Shown here in pieces: positions 8,160 to 19,834 of a stretch of DNA of 64,000 nt. The stretch is from Rhodospirillales bacterium (GTDB lineage: Bacteria; Pseudomonadota; Alphaproteobacteria; Micavibrionales; UBA1664). The notes under the pieces were generated by a model. That model saw only the letters and a program-made list of their open reading frames with translations. It ran no database searches and had not been told where the DNA came from. Location of the stretch: the NCBI GenBank assembly GCA_023898805.1, contig CP060260.1, forward strand, positions 682,001-746,000. The letters run 5' to 3'. How positions within the stretch are numbered: position 1 is the stretch's first letter; every line of letters starts with the position of its first letter. The position numbers were made by a program, and so were the translations under genes.

Positions 8160-10595
8160 ATGGCCATATTTCAGAAGAAGTACGACTATAAACTGACGCA
8201 TATCCTGCGCGACACACGTCCGCTGGGTACGCGCATTTATGACTTCCTCTCGAATTCGGACTATGCGGCGACCCTGTATTTCCTCGCCATCGTCTTTGTC
8301 CTGCTGCCCGGTCCGGGCCAGTATTTCGCCGACCTGATCCTGCTTCTCGGTTTGCTTTACTGGTGGTTCCTGATCGCGTGCAACCGCACCCTGTGCTACA
8401 AGATGCCCGCCTGGTCCCCGTACAAGGACAAGAACGAACGCGACGGCAAGCCGCGCGGCATCATGTTCATGGGCAACAGCCAGCAATACGAGAATGAGGA
8501 AATCTGGTTCAACAACGCGGACGTCCGCACTCACATTCTCTACCTCGGCACCACCGGCGCCGGTAAGACAGAAGGATTGAAATCCATCGTCTCCAACGCG
8601 CTGATGTGGGGCTCCGGCTTCATCTACATCGACGGCAAGGCGGATACAGACCTCTGGGCCTCGCTGTGCGCGATGGTCCGCCGCTTCGGCCGCGACGACG
8701 ACCTGCTTGTCCTCAACTACATGACCGGCAACTCCGACGACCCTGCGCCGTCGAACACGCTCAACCCGTTCTCATCCGGCTCGGCCTCCTACCTTACCCA
8801 GATGCTGGTTTCGCTGATGCCCGAGGCGGGCGGCGACAACGCAATGTGGAAGGAACGCGCGATTTCGCTGCTGTCCTCGCTCATGCCTGCGCTGACGTGG
8901 AAACGCGACCATCAGGACCTGCCGCTCAACATCAACACCATCCGCCACGTGATGAACTTCCCCGAGGTCGTCAAACTTTCGCGTGACGCCGCGCTGCCCG
9001 ATCGCATTCGCGAAGGGTTAAAAGGCTATCTCGACACACTGCCCGGCTATGTCGATGCTGCCTTCGACGACAACGGCATGGAAAAACCGCTGGGTCCAGA
9101 CCAACCGATGGTCGACACCAACGTCGTCAAACAGCAGCACGGCTATTTGACGATGCAGTTCACCCGCGCGCTGCAATCGCTTGGCAACGATTACGGCTAT
9201 ATTTTCGAGGCCAAGAACGCCGACATCGACATGGTCGACGTCGTCTTGAACCGCCGCATTCTGGTGGTGCTGATCCCGGCGCTGGAAAAATCGCCGGACG
9301 AAGCGGCGAACCTGGGTAAACTCGTCGCCGCGACACTCAAGGGCATGATGGGCTCGACCCTCGGCGCCACGGTCGAAGGCGAATCCAACACCGTGATCGA
9401 AAACAAGCCGACGCGTTCCAACACGCCGTTCATCACGGTGTTCGACGAAGTCGGCTACTACACCACCCAGGGCATGGGCGTGATGGCGGCGCAGGCGCGC
9501 TCGCTCGGTTTCTGCCTCGTCTACGCGGCGCAGGATTTGGCCGCGCTGGAAAAACGCGTCAAGGAAGAGGCCAAATCGATCACCGGTAACTGTAACATCA
9601 AGATCTTCGGCAAAATCGAAGACCCGATGGGCACGCAGGACTTTTTCGACCGCACCATGGGCAAGGCGCTGGTTTCGGTGGTCGGCGGCTGGACGCTGGG
9701 CGGCACCGGCGAATCCTCAACCAGCTCGTACTACGGCAACACCTCGGCCTCGGTCGACTTCAAACAACGCGCCACCTTCGACGATTTGCGCGGCTTCAAG
9801 GAAGGCGAGGCGATCCTCGCCTTCGGCATGGTGATGAACGTCGTCAACCTGTATTACGCCAACCCCGGCACCGCCAAGGCGATGCGCGTGCAGCGTTTTG
9901 TCGGCCTGCCCAAGACAGACGACTTCATTCTCAAGCACGTCAAGGACATCGGCGCGCTGCGCGACCGCCTGATGTCGCCAGGCTGGACCGCCGCCAAGGG
10001 CGGAAAACTGCCGCTTGCGCCGGAAATCGCCGCAATCGCCCAATCGACCCGTCTGAACACCGGCGATCCGATGCATGACGGCGCGCTGGCGATCGTTGGC
10101 GTACAGGCCCTGAACGGAAACCTCGACCAGATGGCCGCCCCCGCCGGTACGGCGGCGGCGCAGGACAGCACACAGGCAAGCGCATCCACGAACCCGATGG
10201 ATTTCTTTGCCTCGCGCAAGAAACTCGACGAAGTCGCGGACAAGGACGGGGACGACACGGAAGGCAAGGGCAAATCCGGCTCATCCTCCGGCGGCGGTGG
10301 CAAGGCGCCCAAAACAGCCGAGAACGCGACCGACAGCGCGAACATTCAAAACGTACCGCAAGGCAAGTTCGATTCCATGGAAGCCGTGGAACACAAGGCC
10401 AAAACAGGCATGACCATGATGCCGGAAAACCTGTCGGACGAAGTCAAATCGATCCTCAAATCCGCGGCTGACAATCTGGCCGCCGGCCTGTTCGGCTCGC
10501 CCGAATTGCAACCCGGCGCCGCGGGCGGCGGCGGTGGCAAGGGCCTGAAACTGCCCAACGCGCCGCTGAACAACACCACGCCGTTCAAGCGCTGA
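8160..10595 (+). CDS. icmO: IcmO/DotL (TrbC-like) type IV coupling ATPase
   Basis: This hexameric ATPase delivers substrates to the type IVB secretion channel. The 811-residue product has two N-terminal membrane helices (about 30-80), a Walker A GTTGAGKT (130-137, Lys136) and a Walker B ending in FDE (Asp429-Glu430). The tail from about residue 650 is rich in Gly, Ser, Ala and Lys with low-complexity stretches. In Legionella this tail binds adaptor proteins (IcmS, IcmW, LvgA, DotN); I cannot recognise those binding sequences here, and none of the adaptors is encoded nearby. It is the last gene of the icmP trio. Confidence 0.92.
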   Translation: MAIFQKKYDYKLTHILRDTRPLGTRIYDFLSNSDYAATLYFLAIVFVLLPGPGQYFADLILLLGLLYWWFLIACNRTLCYKMPAWSPYKDKNERDGKPRGIMFMGNSQQYENEEIWFNNADVRTHILYLGTTGAGKTEGLKSIVSNALMWGSGFIYIDGKADTDLWASLCAMVRRFGRDDDLLVLNYMTGNSDDPAPSNTLNPFSSGSASYLTQMLVSLMPEAGGDNAMWKERAISLLSSLMPALTWKRDHQDLPLNINTIRHVMNFPEVVKLSRDAALPDRIREGLKGYLDTLPGYVDAAFDDNGMEKPLGPDQPMVDTNVVKQQHGYLTMQFTRALQSLGNDYGYIFEAKNADIDMVDVVLNRRILVVLIPALEKSPDEAANLGKLVAATLKGMMGSTLGATVEGESNTVIENKPTRSNTPFITVFDEVGYYTTQGMGVMAAQARSLGFCLVYAAQDLAALEKRVKEEAKSITGNCNIKIFGKIEDPMGTQDFFDRTMGKALVSVVGGWTLGGTGESSTSSYYGNTSASVDFKQRATFDDLRGFKEGEAILAFGMVMNVVNLYYANPGTAKAMRVQRFVGLPKTDDFILKHVKDIGALRDRLMSPGWTAAKGGKLPLAPEIAAIAQSTRLNTGDPMHDGALAIVGVQALNGNLDQMAAPAGTAAAQDSTQASASTNPMDFFASRKKLDEVADKDGDDTEGKGKSGSSSGGGGKAPKTAENATDSANIQNVPQGKFDSMEAVEHKAKTGMTMMPENLSDEVKSILKSAADNLAAGLFGSPELQPGAAGGGGGKGLKLPNAPLNNTTPFKR

Positions 10596-10637
10596 TCGAC
10601 CATTGGCCTTTACGGTGTCATAGGGCAGTATACCCCT

Positions 10638-11282
10638 ATGCAACTGCTTGATCTTATCAAAGTCGCCATAGGCCAGATCCAGGCTACTGCCGCAAACCAT
10701 CTTGAGGTTGCGGTCCGTAAACTCTTTATCCTCTACCATCTGCACATCTCCAATCAGGACGTGCTGGAAGGCGAAAAGCCGGAAGAGGACGCCAAGCTCA
10801 GCCTCTCCGCACCCGTCCAGTTTCACGGTCGCGGCAAGATCAGCATTCCCGATCACGTCGTCTTCGGGGTCATCGGTTCGCCGGGAAACCTCTCCTACTC
10901 GTATATAGCCGCAATCACAGAAGATTCGCGCATAAGCTTCGGTACGCACTCTGCCATCAACAACCGCGTCAGCATCGTGGCTAACGGCTCGTCCATCACC
11001 ATTGGCCGAAACTGCCTGATGGGCCCTGACTGTTTGATCGGCGACTCCAACGGCCACGAGCTCGCCATCGACCGCCGCCGCGAACCAGACAGCCGCCCCC
11101 GCCCCGTCAGTATCGGCGACGATGTTTTTATCGGGGCGCGCGTGTGCATCCTAAAGGGCGTCACCATTGGCAACGGCTGCGTCATCGCCGCCGGCGCAGT
11201 GCTGATGCCAGGCTTCACCTGCGCGCCGAACATGATCATCGCAGGCAACCCCGCGCAGGTCGTAAGGCCGGTAAAGCAATAG
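10638..11282 (+). CDS. Hexapeptide-repeat (left-handed beta-helix) acyltransferase
   Basis: The product has 214 residues. The C-terminal 120 show the [LIV]-G-x-x-x-x hexapeptide pattern of trimeric sugar O-acetyltransferases: 'GSSITIGRNCLMGPDC', then 'VSIGDDVFIGARVCILKGVTIG', then 'AGNPAQVV' at the end. The likely catalytic His lies in SNGHEL. Such enzymes acetylate sugars of surface polysaccharides; the substrate is not evident. The N-terminal 60 residues are not family-typical. No ribosome site is visible before the ATG, so the start is uncertain. It converges on gyrB through a shared terminator. Confidence 0.8.
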   Translation: MQLLDLIKVAIGQIQATAANHLEVAVRKLFILYHLHISNQDVLEGEKPEEDAKLSLSAPVQFHGRGKISIPDHVVFGVIGSPGNLSYSYIAAITEDSRISFGTHSAINNRVSIVANGSSITIGRNCLMGPDCLIGDSNGHELAIDRRREPDSRPRPVSIGDDVFIGARVCILKGVTIGNGCVIAAGAVLMPGFTCAPNMIIAGNPAQVVRPVKQ

Positions 11283-11290
11283 GGGATGAA

Positions 11291-11322
11291 ATACAAAGGG
11301 CGCCGTAAAGGCGCCCTTTGTA

Positions 11323-11323
<1 letters not shown>
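11291..11323. terminator. Bidirectional terminator between the acyltransferase gene and gyrB
   Basis: A perfect 14-bp inverted repeat ATACAAAGGGCGCC / GGCGCCCTTTGTAT with loop GTAAA sits between two convergent genes. Its outer AT pairs supply short U-rich ends in both directions, and its last bases touch the gyrB stop codon. Confidence 0.75.
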
Positions 11324-13911
<2,588 letters not shown>

Positions 13912-13939
13912 TCATCCGGGCGGACGGACGCATGCGTTT

Positions 13940-15094
13940 TTAAGCCGCCTCGCGCACCGAATCGGCGTGGATTCCCAGATATCGCGCGTCCGACAGACCT
14001 GAAAACAAATGCGCGTCCGTGCCGGTCAAAAACACCTGCGCGCGCAGATCGTGCAGAATGCCGAACAGCGCATCCCGCCGGACGGCATCGAAATGCGCCG
14101 CGATTTCGTCAAGCAGCAAAATCGGCGCAGCATCGCGCAGCGTTTTGGTGCGCATCGCATGTGCAAGCACGATACCGGTCAAAAGCGCCTTTTGCTCGCC
14201 GGTCGAACATTGCGCGGCGGGCATGTCCTTGGCCGCGAAAACGACTTGTAAATCGGTGCGATGCGGCCCCACCGAAGCGCCGCCGGTCTGCGCGTCCGCG
14301 CCGCGCGCCCGTTCAAGCCGCGCGCGCATCCGGTCCTCGACCTCCAGCGCGGGCATATGCGCAAGCATGTCCTCGACCCCGCCCGCCAGCGTAAGCCGCG
14401 CCGCCGGAAACCCGGTGCCCGCAAGAATCCCCTCGCCCCGCACGATCAGCGATTCCAGCGTATGCGCGCGCGCGGCGGCGATCGCAACACCGGTTTCAGC
14501 CATCTGTGCCTCAAGCGAAGACAACCACGCCGGGTCCGCAGCCACCCCGTCCTCGGCCTGAGCACGCAACAGCCGCGCGCGCTGACTCAAAACATTTTCA
14601 TACCGCGTCACCCGCCCCGCATGGGCCGCGTCGAAGGCATAGACCAACCGGTCGAAAAACCGCCGCCGTTCGGACGCCGGCCCCAAAAACAGCCCGTCCA
14701 TCTGCGGCGTCAGCCATACGCAGGACACGTATTCGGAAAGATCGGCCTGCGCCTTCAGATCGACGCCGTTGACACGCACCGCGCGGCGCTCGGCCTTCGC
14801 TTCGCCCGTGGCGGGCTTGAGCCCGGTGCCGATTTTGACGATTCCCACCGGCGTATCGACGCTGGCCGCGACCGACCATGGCACGCCGTCGGGCAACGAA
14901 CGGTTGCGCATCTCGCCCACCCGCGCGCCGCGCAGACCCCGACCGGGGGACAACAGACTTACCGCCTCCAACACGTTGGTTTTGCCCGCACCGTTCGCGC
15001 CCGTCAGCACGACGAACCCGGCACCGAGATCGCCCAGCAGCGTATCGCGGTAATTGCGAAAACCATGGAGTTGCAGGGAAAGAACCGCGCTCAT
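13940..15094 (-). CDS. recF: DNA replication/repair protein RecF
   Basis: RecF is an ABC-type ATPase that loads RecA at single-strand gaps together with RecO and RecR (recR is at 38219). The 384-residue product opens with the family start 'LQLHGFRNYRDT', has Walker A GANGAGKT near residue 34, an ABC signature region in the middle, and Walker B PILLLDEIAAHFD. An ATG is taken; a GTG lies one codon upstream. It sits 3' of dnaN with a gap of 133 bases and 5' of gyrB. Confidence 0.95.
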   Translation of the reverse strand: MSAVLSLQLHGFRNYRDTLLGDLGAGFVVLTGANGAGKTNVLEAVSLLSPGRGLRGARVGEMRNRSLPDGVPWSVAASVDTPVGIVKIGTGLKPATGEAKAERRAVRVNGVDLKAQADLSEYVSCVWLTPQMDGLFLGPASERRRFFDRLVYAFDAAHAGRVTRYENVLSQRARLLRAQAEDGVAADPAWLSSLEAQMAETGVAIAAARAHTLESLIVRGEGILAGTGFPAARLTLAGGVEDMLAHMPALEVEDRMRARLERARGADAQTGGASVGPHRTDLQVVFAAKDMPAAQCSTGEQKALLTGIVLAHAMRTKTLRDAAPILLLDEIAAHFDAVRRDALFGILHDLRAQVFLTGTDAHLFSGLSDARYLGIHADSVREAA

Positions 15095-15227
15095 CACGCC
15101 ATTTTAGGGCCGGGCCCCGTGAATGTCATGGATTTCCGCATCAATGCGGCCATCACAATAAAAATCGCCGGGGCGGATATCCGGCCCCGGCGTAACTGGT
15201 GATGGATCAAGCCTAATCCGATTCTGA

Positions 15228-16346
15228 TCACACGCGTAGCGGCATCAGAACGTAAAGCGCCGATTCATCCGCCGTATCCTGAATGATGGTCGGCCCCGTG
15301 CCGTCCGCCAGTATCATGCGGCAACCGTCGGAATCGATCTGCTGCGTAATGTCGAGAAGATAGCGCGAGTTGAACCCGATCTCCATCGCCACACCGTCAT
15401 TGTTGATTTCGATTTCCTCGGTCGCGGAACCGGCATCCGGCGACTGCGCCGAAAGCGTCATGCCCTTGCCGTTGATCGTGATTTTGACCGCGCGGGTTTT
15501 TTCCGAGGAAATGGTCGACACCCGGTCGATGGCCGAGGAAAACACCTTGGAATCGACCTCGATCACCTTGTTGTTGTCGTTCGGAATGACCTTTTCGTAG
15601 TCGGGGAAAGTACCGTCGATCAGCTTCGACGTCATCTCGATATGATCGACCGAAAAACGGATCTTGTTTTCCGACAGGCCGATCTTGACGTTGTCCGCCG
15701 CTTCTTCAAGCAGCTTGCGCAGCTCGCCCACCGTCTTGCGGGGGATGATGACGCCCGGCATTTTCTGCGCGCCATCGGGCAAGGGCATCTGGAACCGCGC
15801 CAGACGGTGCCCGTCCGTGGCCACCGCGCGCAGCACCGCGACGCCGCTGTGCTGTGCCGCATGTACGTAAATACCATTGAGGTAATAACGGGTTTCGTCC
15901 GCGCTCATCGCAAAGCGTGTCTTGTCGATCAAATCGCGCATCGACGCGGCGGGGATCGAGAAGCTGACGTCCGGCGTGCCCTTGCCCAGTTCGGGGAAGT
16001 CGGAAACCGGCAGGCAGGACAGCTTGAAGGTCGAACGTCCCGATTTCACGGTCATCATCGCCCCCGCGCCTTCCAGCGCCATGTCGACATTGCCGCCTTC
16101 CGGCAGCTTGCGCACGATGTCGTGCAGCGTGTGCGCGGGCGCGGTGGTCGCGCCCACCGTCTGGACGTTGGCGGGCACGGTTTCGTTGATTTCAAGGTCC
16201 ATGTCGGTGGCCGACAGGCTCAACGCCCCGTCGCGCGCCTGTAGACGCACGTTAGAAAGAATGGGAATTGTGTTACGCCGTTCGACCACGCTTTGAACGT
16301 GGGAGAGCGCCCGCATCAGGTCAGCCCGGCTGATCGAGAGTTTCAT
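15228..16346 (-). CDS. dnaN: DNA polymerase III beta subunit (sliding clamp)
   Basis: This is the ring-shaped processivity clamp of the replicative polymerase and the hub for clamp-binding proteins. The 372-residue product shows the three-domain clamp architecture, the typical start MKLSIS, and the C-terminus YVLMPLRV. The frame extends 13 codons upstream, but the ATG at 16346 has GGAAGGG before it and is the family start. dnaA is not adjacent as it often is; the upstream neighbour is mltG, 74 bases away. Confidence 0.96.
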   Translation of the reverse strand: MKLSISRADLMRALSHVQSVVERRNTIPILSNVRLQARDGALSLSATDMDLEINETVPANVQTVGATTAPAHTLHDIVRKLPEGGNVDMALEGAGAMMTVKSGRSTFKLSCLPVSDFPELGKGTPDVSFSIPAASMRDLIDKTRFAMSADETRYYLNGIYVHAAQHSGVAVLRAVATDGHRLARFQMPLPDGAQKMPGVIIPRKTVGELRKLLEEAADNVKIGLSENKIRFSVDHIEMTSKLIDGTFPDYEKVIPNDNNKVIEVDSKVFSSAIDRVSTISSEKTRAVKITINGKGMTLSAQSPDAGSATEEIEINNDGVAMEIGFNSRYLLDITQQIDSDGCRMILADGTGPTIIQDTADESALYVLMPLRV

Positions 16347-16420
16347 GGGTGCAAAAGCCCTTCCAGATAAAGAATCCTGACCCAAGGTATATCACGCACA
16401 AAACGCCAAACAACCTGTTT

Positions 16421-17482
16421 TCAAGGCGCTTTCGGCGCGGTGTCCACAGCTTTCTGCCCGGCTTGTTCCACCCCCTGCGCCGCTCCCGCTTCCGCCGCCT
16501 TGCGGGCGGCGCGCTCGGCCTGCTGCACCGTGCGGAACCGGGCGACGTTGGCGTTGTGTTCGACCATGGTTTTGGCAAAGACATGCCCCCCCTTGCCGTC
16601 AGCCACGAAATACAGGAAATCGTTGGCTTCGGGGTTGAGCACCGCGGCGATCGCAGCCTTGCCGGGATTGCAGATCGGTCCCGGCGGCAAACCTGCATGA
16701 CGATAGGTATTATAGGGCGAATCGACCGCGAGATGCGCATACAGCACGCGATCCAGTTTCGATTCCCCGTGCGTGACCGCGTAAATCACCGTCGGATCGG
16801 ATTGCAGCATCATCCCCGCCCGCAACCGGTTGATGAACACCCCCGCGATGCGCGGACGCTCCGCCGCAACGCCGGTTTCCTTTTCGACGATCGAGGCAAG
16901 GATCAACGCCTCCTCCTTGCTGGCGAAAGGCAGGCCGGAGGCGCGTAATTCCCATGCGCGTGCCAACGTTTCGTCCATGGCCTTTTGCGCCTGCGCCAGC
17001 AGTTTTTCCCGGTCCTCCCCACGGATATAGGCATAGGTTTCGGGCAGGATGCTGCCCTCCGCCGGGGTTTGCGCGATCGTCCCGTTCATCGCCGGAGCGC
17101 CATTGATGATTTGCTTGATTTCCGACGACCACAACCCTTCGGGAAGAGTGACGTCGCGCCGAAATACCGTGCCGCTGGCGATTTTTTCGACCACGTCGCC
17201 CAGCGATATGGCGGCCGGCATCTGGTATTCCCCGGCCTTGAGCTTGCTCTCCACCCCTTCGATCCGCACCGCTGCCAGAAACAAAAGCGGTTCGCGGATG
17301 ATGCCTTCTTGCGCCAGCATCTGTGCCATCGCGCGCACGCCGGTGCCCGGCGCGATATAAACGATGTTTTCCGCCTGATTGGGGCCGGGGCGCGCAAGCT
17401 CGCGCCCGAACCAGTTAAGCGCGAAGGCCGCCGCCGCCCCGACAATGATGACCAGAACGGCAAACCGCAAAAGCGCGCGCAT
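16421..17482 (-). CDS. mltG: Endolytic murein transglycosylase MltG
   Basis: MltG cleaves nascent peptidoglycan glycan strands at the inner membrane and sets strand length. The 353-residue product has one N-terminal membrane helix (about 5-25), a LysM-like region, and the YceG catalytic domain with the active Glu in 'LASIVEKETG' (Glu200). The start lies 2 bases past the fabF stop codon, so translation is coupled; the fabF-mltG order is common in alphaproteobacteria. The C-terminal tail is Ala-rich. Confidence 0.93.
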   Translation of the reverse strand: MRALLRFAVLVIIVGAAAAFALNWFGRELARPGPNQAENIVYIAPGTGVRAMAQMLAQEGIIREPLLFLAAVRIEGVESKLKAGEYQMPAAISLGDVVEKIASGTVFRRDVTLPEGLWSSEIKQIINGAPAMNGTIAQTPAEGSILPETYAYIRGEDREKLLAQAQKAMDETLARAWELRASGLPFASKEEALILASIVEKETGVAAERPRIAGVFINRLRAGMMLQSDPTVIYAVTHGESKLDRVLYAHLAVDSPYNTYRHAGLPPGPICNPGKAAIAAVLNPEANDFLYFVADGKGGHVFAKTMVEHNANVARFRTVQQAERAARKAAEAGAAQGVEQAGQKAVDTAPKAP

Positions 17483-17484
17483 GG

Positions 17485-18744
17485 CTAGACCGCCTTCATG
17501 ACCAGAGAGGCGTTGGTGCCACCGAAACCGAAGGAGTTGGACAAAACGACCCGGACTTTTTTCTCTTTCGCGACTTTGGGCACAAGGTCGATGCCCGCGC
17601 ATTCCGGACTGACGTTTTCAAGATTCAGAGTCGGCGGCAACACGCCGGTTTCGATCGCCTTGATCGAATAAATGGCCTCTACCGCGCCCGCGGCGCCCAG
17701 AAGATGCCCGATCGCCGATTTGGTCGACGACATCGACACATGGTCGAGTGCGCTGCCGAACAGACGCTTGATCGCGGTGCATTCGATTCCGTCGCCGACG
17801 GGCGTCGAGGTGCCGTGCGCGTTGATGTAATCGATATCGCCGGGGTTGATCTGCGCCCGCGCCAGGGCGGCCTGCATCGCGCGGAAGCCGCCATCGCCGT
17901 CCTCGGCCGGGCTGGTGATGTGATAGGCGTCGCCCGAAAGCCCGTACCCCGTGACTTCGGCATAGATTTTCGCGCCGCGCTTTTTCGCGTGCTCGTATTC
18001 CTCAAGCACCACGACGCCCGCGCCCTCGGCGATCACGAATCCGTCGCGGCCCGCGTCGAACGGACGCGAAGCCTCCGCCGGTCTGTCGTTGTACCCGCTT
18101 GAAAGCGCGCGCAACGCGGCAAAGCCCGCGACACCCAGATAATTGACCGCCGATTCCGTCCCGCCCGCGACCATGACATCCGCGTCGCCCCACATGATCA
18201 GCCGCGCCGAATCGCCGATCGCGTGCGAACCGGTGGCGCACGCGGTGACGACCGAATGGTTCGGCCCCTTGAATCCGTATTGGATCGACACCTGCCCGGA
18301 GGCAAGATTGATCAGCGCCCCCGGAATGAAGAACGGCGATATCCGCCGTGGCCCCTTGTCCCGTAATTGCAGCGACGTTTCGGCGATGGACGTAAGCCCG
18401 CCAATGCCCGAACCGATCATGACGCCGGTGCGGCATTTGTCTTCCTCGCTTTGCGCGACCCAGCCGGAATCGGCCACCGCCTCCTGCGCCGCCGCGATGG
18501 CGTACAGGATGAAATCGTCGATTTTCTTCTGATCCTTGGGCGCGACCGCGATATCCGGGTTCATTTGACCGGGCGCGGATCCGCGCGGCACCATGCCGGC
18601 GATCTGCGACGACAGCTCCGACGCGTCGAAATGCGCGATGCGCGTGATGCCCGACTCGCCGGCGGTGATCCGCGACCAGTTATGCCCCACCCCGGCCCCA
18701 AGCGGAGTGACCATGCCCATGCCGGTGACGACGACCCGTTTCAT
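17485..18744 (-). CDS. fabF: 3-oxoacyl-ACP synthase II (KAS II)
   Basis: FabF condenses malonyl-ACP with a growing acyl-ACP in fatty acid elongation. The 419-residue product has the catalytic triad Cys169 (in TACATGS), His310 (in NAHGTSTP) and His346 (in KSAIGHLLG), with Lys342. It follows acpP after an 88-base gap containing a hairpin and is followed directly by mltG. Confidence 0.97.
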   Translation of the reverse strand: MKRVVVTGMGMVTPLGAGVGHNWSRITAGESGITRIAHFDASELSSQIAGMVPRGSAPGQMNPDIAVAPKDQKKIDDFILYAIAAAQEAVADSGWVAQSEEDKCRTGVMIGSGIGGLTSIAETSLQLRDKGPRRISPFFIPGALINLASGQVSIQYGFKGPNHSVVTACATGSHAIGDSARLIMWGDADVMVAGGTESAVNYLGVAGFAALRALSSGYNDRPAEASRPFDAGRDGFVIAEGAGVVVLEEYEHAKKRGAKIYAEVTGYGLSGDAYHITSPAEDGDGGFRAMQAALARAQINPGDIDYINAHGTSTPVGDGIECTAIKRLFGSALDHVSMSSTKSAIGHLLGAAGAVEAIYSIKAIETGVLPPTLNLENVSPECAGIDLVPKVAKEKKVRVVLSNSFGFGGTNASLVMKAV

Positions 18745-18787
18745 ACCCTTGCCAAACCCCGTTCGTACATATTCTCAAACGCAACAC

Positions 18788-18807
18788 GCCGGCAGTGAAG
18801 TGCCGGC
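18788..18807 (-). terminator. Hairpin in the acpP-fabF gap
   Basis: A perfect 7-bp inverted repeat GCCGGCA / TGCCGGC with loop GTGAAG lies between acpP and fabF. It has no clean U-tract, so it may act as a weak attenuator or as an mRNA 3' stabiliser giving more acpP than fabF transcript. Confidence 0.45.
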
Positions 18808-18832
18808 GCGACGCAAAAACCTAAAAGGCGGA

Positions 18833-19072
18833 TCAGCCGGCGGCTTTTTCGCCGATGAATTTCACGGCATCGCCCACGGTCTGGATTTTCTCGGCGGCGT
18901 CGTCCGGGATTTCGATGTTGAATTCTTCCTCGAACGCCATGACCAGTTCGACCGTGTCCAGGGAATCCGCGCCCAGATCATCGATGAAGCTGGCGGATTC
19001 GACCACCTTGTCCTCTTCGACGCCGAGGTGCTCGACAACGATTTTCTTAACGCGGGCTGCGATATCGCTCAT
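18833..19072 (-). CDS. acpP: Acyl carrier protein
   Basis: AcpP carries acyl chains during fatty acid and lipid A synthesis. The 79-residue acidic product has the phosphopantetheine site DSLD with Ser37 and the four-helix ACP pattern. AAGGA lies shortly before the ATG. It lies upstream of fabF and downstream of a HAD phosphatase gene in the fab cluster; the 96-base gap 19073-19168 probably holds its promoter. Confidence 0.97.
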   Translation of the reverse strand: MSDIAARVKKIVVEHLGVEEDKVVESASFIDDLGADSLDTVELVMAFEEEFNIEIPDDAAEKIQTVGDAVKFIGEKAAG

Positions 19073-19168
19073 GTTCCTAATTCCTTGATTCTGTTTACAG
19101 GTGCTTTAAGCCGCGAGAGTCTTAGCAGGCCCGGAAGGTCAAGACAACCGCTTTCCTGTAACACCCCC

Positions 19169-19834
19169 TTAAAGCCAGTCCTCGATCGCCTCAAGCCGGC
19201 TGAAAACCTTGAATGCACCTGCCTTTTCAAGGGTCTGCGCCTGCGCCGCCGGATCGTGCGCAAGTCCGGTATAACCAAGAACCCGCATCCCCGCCGCCAC
19301 GCCCGCGCGCACCCCTGCCGCCGAATCCTCGACCACTACGCAGGATTCGGGTGCCGCGCCCATGACCTGCGCCGCGTAAAGAAACAGATCGGGTTCCGGC
19401 TTGGGCCGCGCCACCTGATCGCCCGTGAACACATGTGCTTCGGGAAACAAGTCGCCATATCCGCCAACCGCAAGCTCCTGCAGCACCAAACGCCGCACCC
19501 CGTTGGAACACACGGCCATCTTCGCCGGTCGTCCGGCCAACTCGCGGACGAAGGCCACGCTTTCGGGCAGCACGCGCATATGGGTGGCGATATTGGCTTC
19601 CATGCCCGCCGCGTACCCGTCGCGTATCGCTTCGAACGGCAGGTCGCGTTCGAATCGCAGGCAAATCGCTCTGACGATGTTCGCAAGCGACATGCCCATA
19701 TACGTATCGCGAAAATTATCCCACGGAATATCGATGCCGAAATCGCGGCGCAGCACGTCCGTGAACGCCACCGCGCTCAATTCCTCGGTATCGACCAGCG
19801 TCCCGTCGCAATCGAAAAGAACAGCCTTAGTCAT
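19169..19834 (-). CDS. HAD-superfamily phosphatase/phosphoglucomutase-like protein
   Basis: The 221-residue product begins with the HAD nucleophile motif FDCDGTLVD, followed by an alpha-helical cap and the later motifs CSNG, K-P-x-P-D-L-F (motif III) and EDS-x-x-G (motif IV). This is the Gph/beta-phosphoglucomutase subgroup, which hydrolyses small phosphorylated metabolites; the substrate is not predictable. The start is inside the 3' end of the preceding reductase gene (8-base overlap), so the two are co-transcribed. Confidence 0.85.
   Translation of the reverse strand: MTKAVLFDCDGTLVDTEELSAVAFTDVLRRDFGIDIPWDNFRDTYMGMSLANIVRAICLRFERDLPFEAIRDGYAAGMEANIATHMRVLPESVAFVRELAGRPAKMAVCSNGVRRLVLQELAVGGYGDLFPEAHVFTGDQVARPKPEPDLFLYAAQVMGAAPESCVVVEDSAAGVRAGVAAGMRVLGYTGLAHDPAAQAQTLEKAGAFKVFSRLEAIEDWL

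Noticed and set aside
7008..8534. A 508-codon open frame opposite the icmP-icmO region
   Set aside because: It spans the junctions of three clear plus-strand genes and has shadow-type composition.
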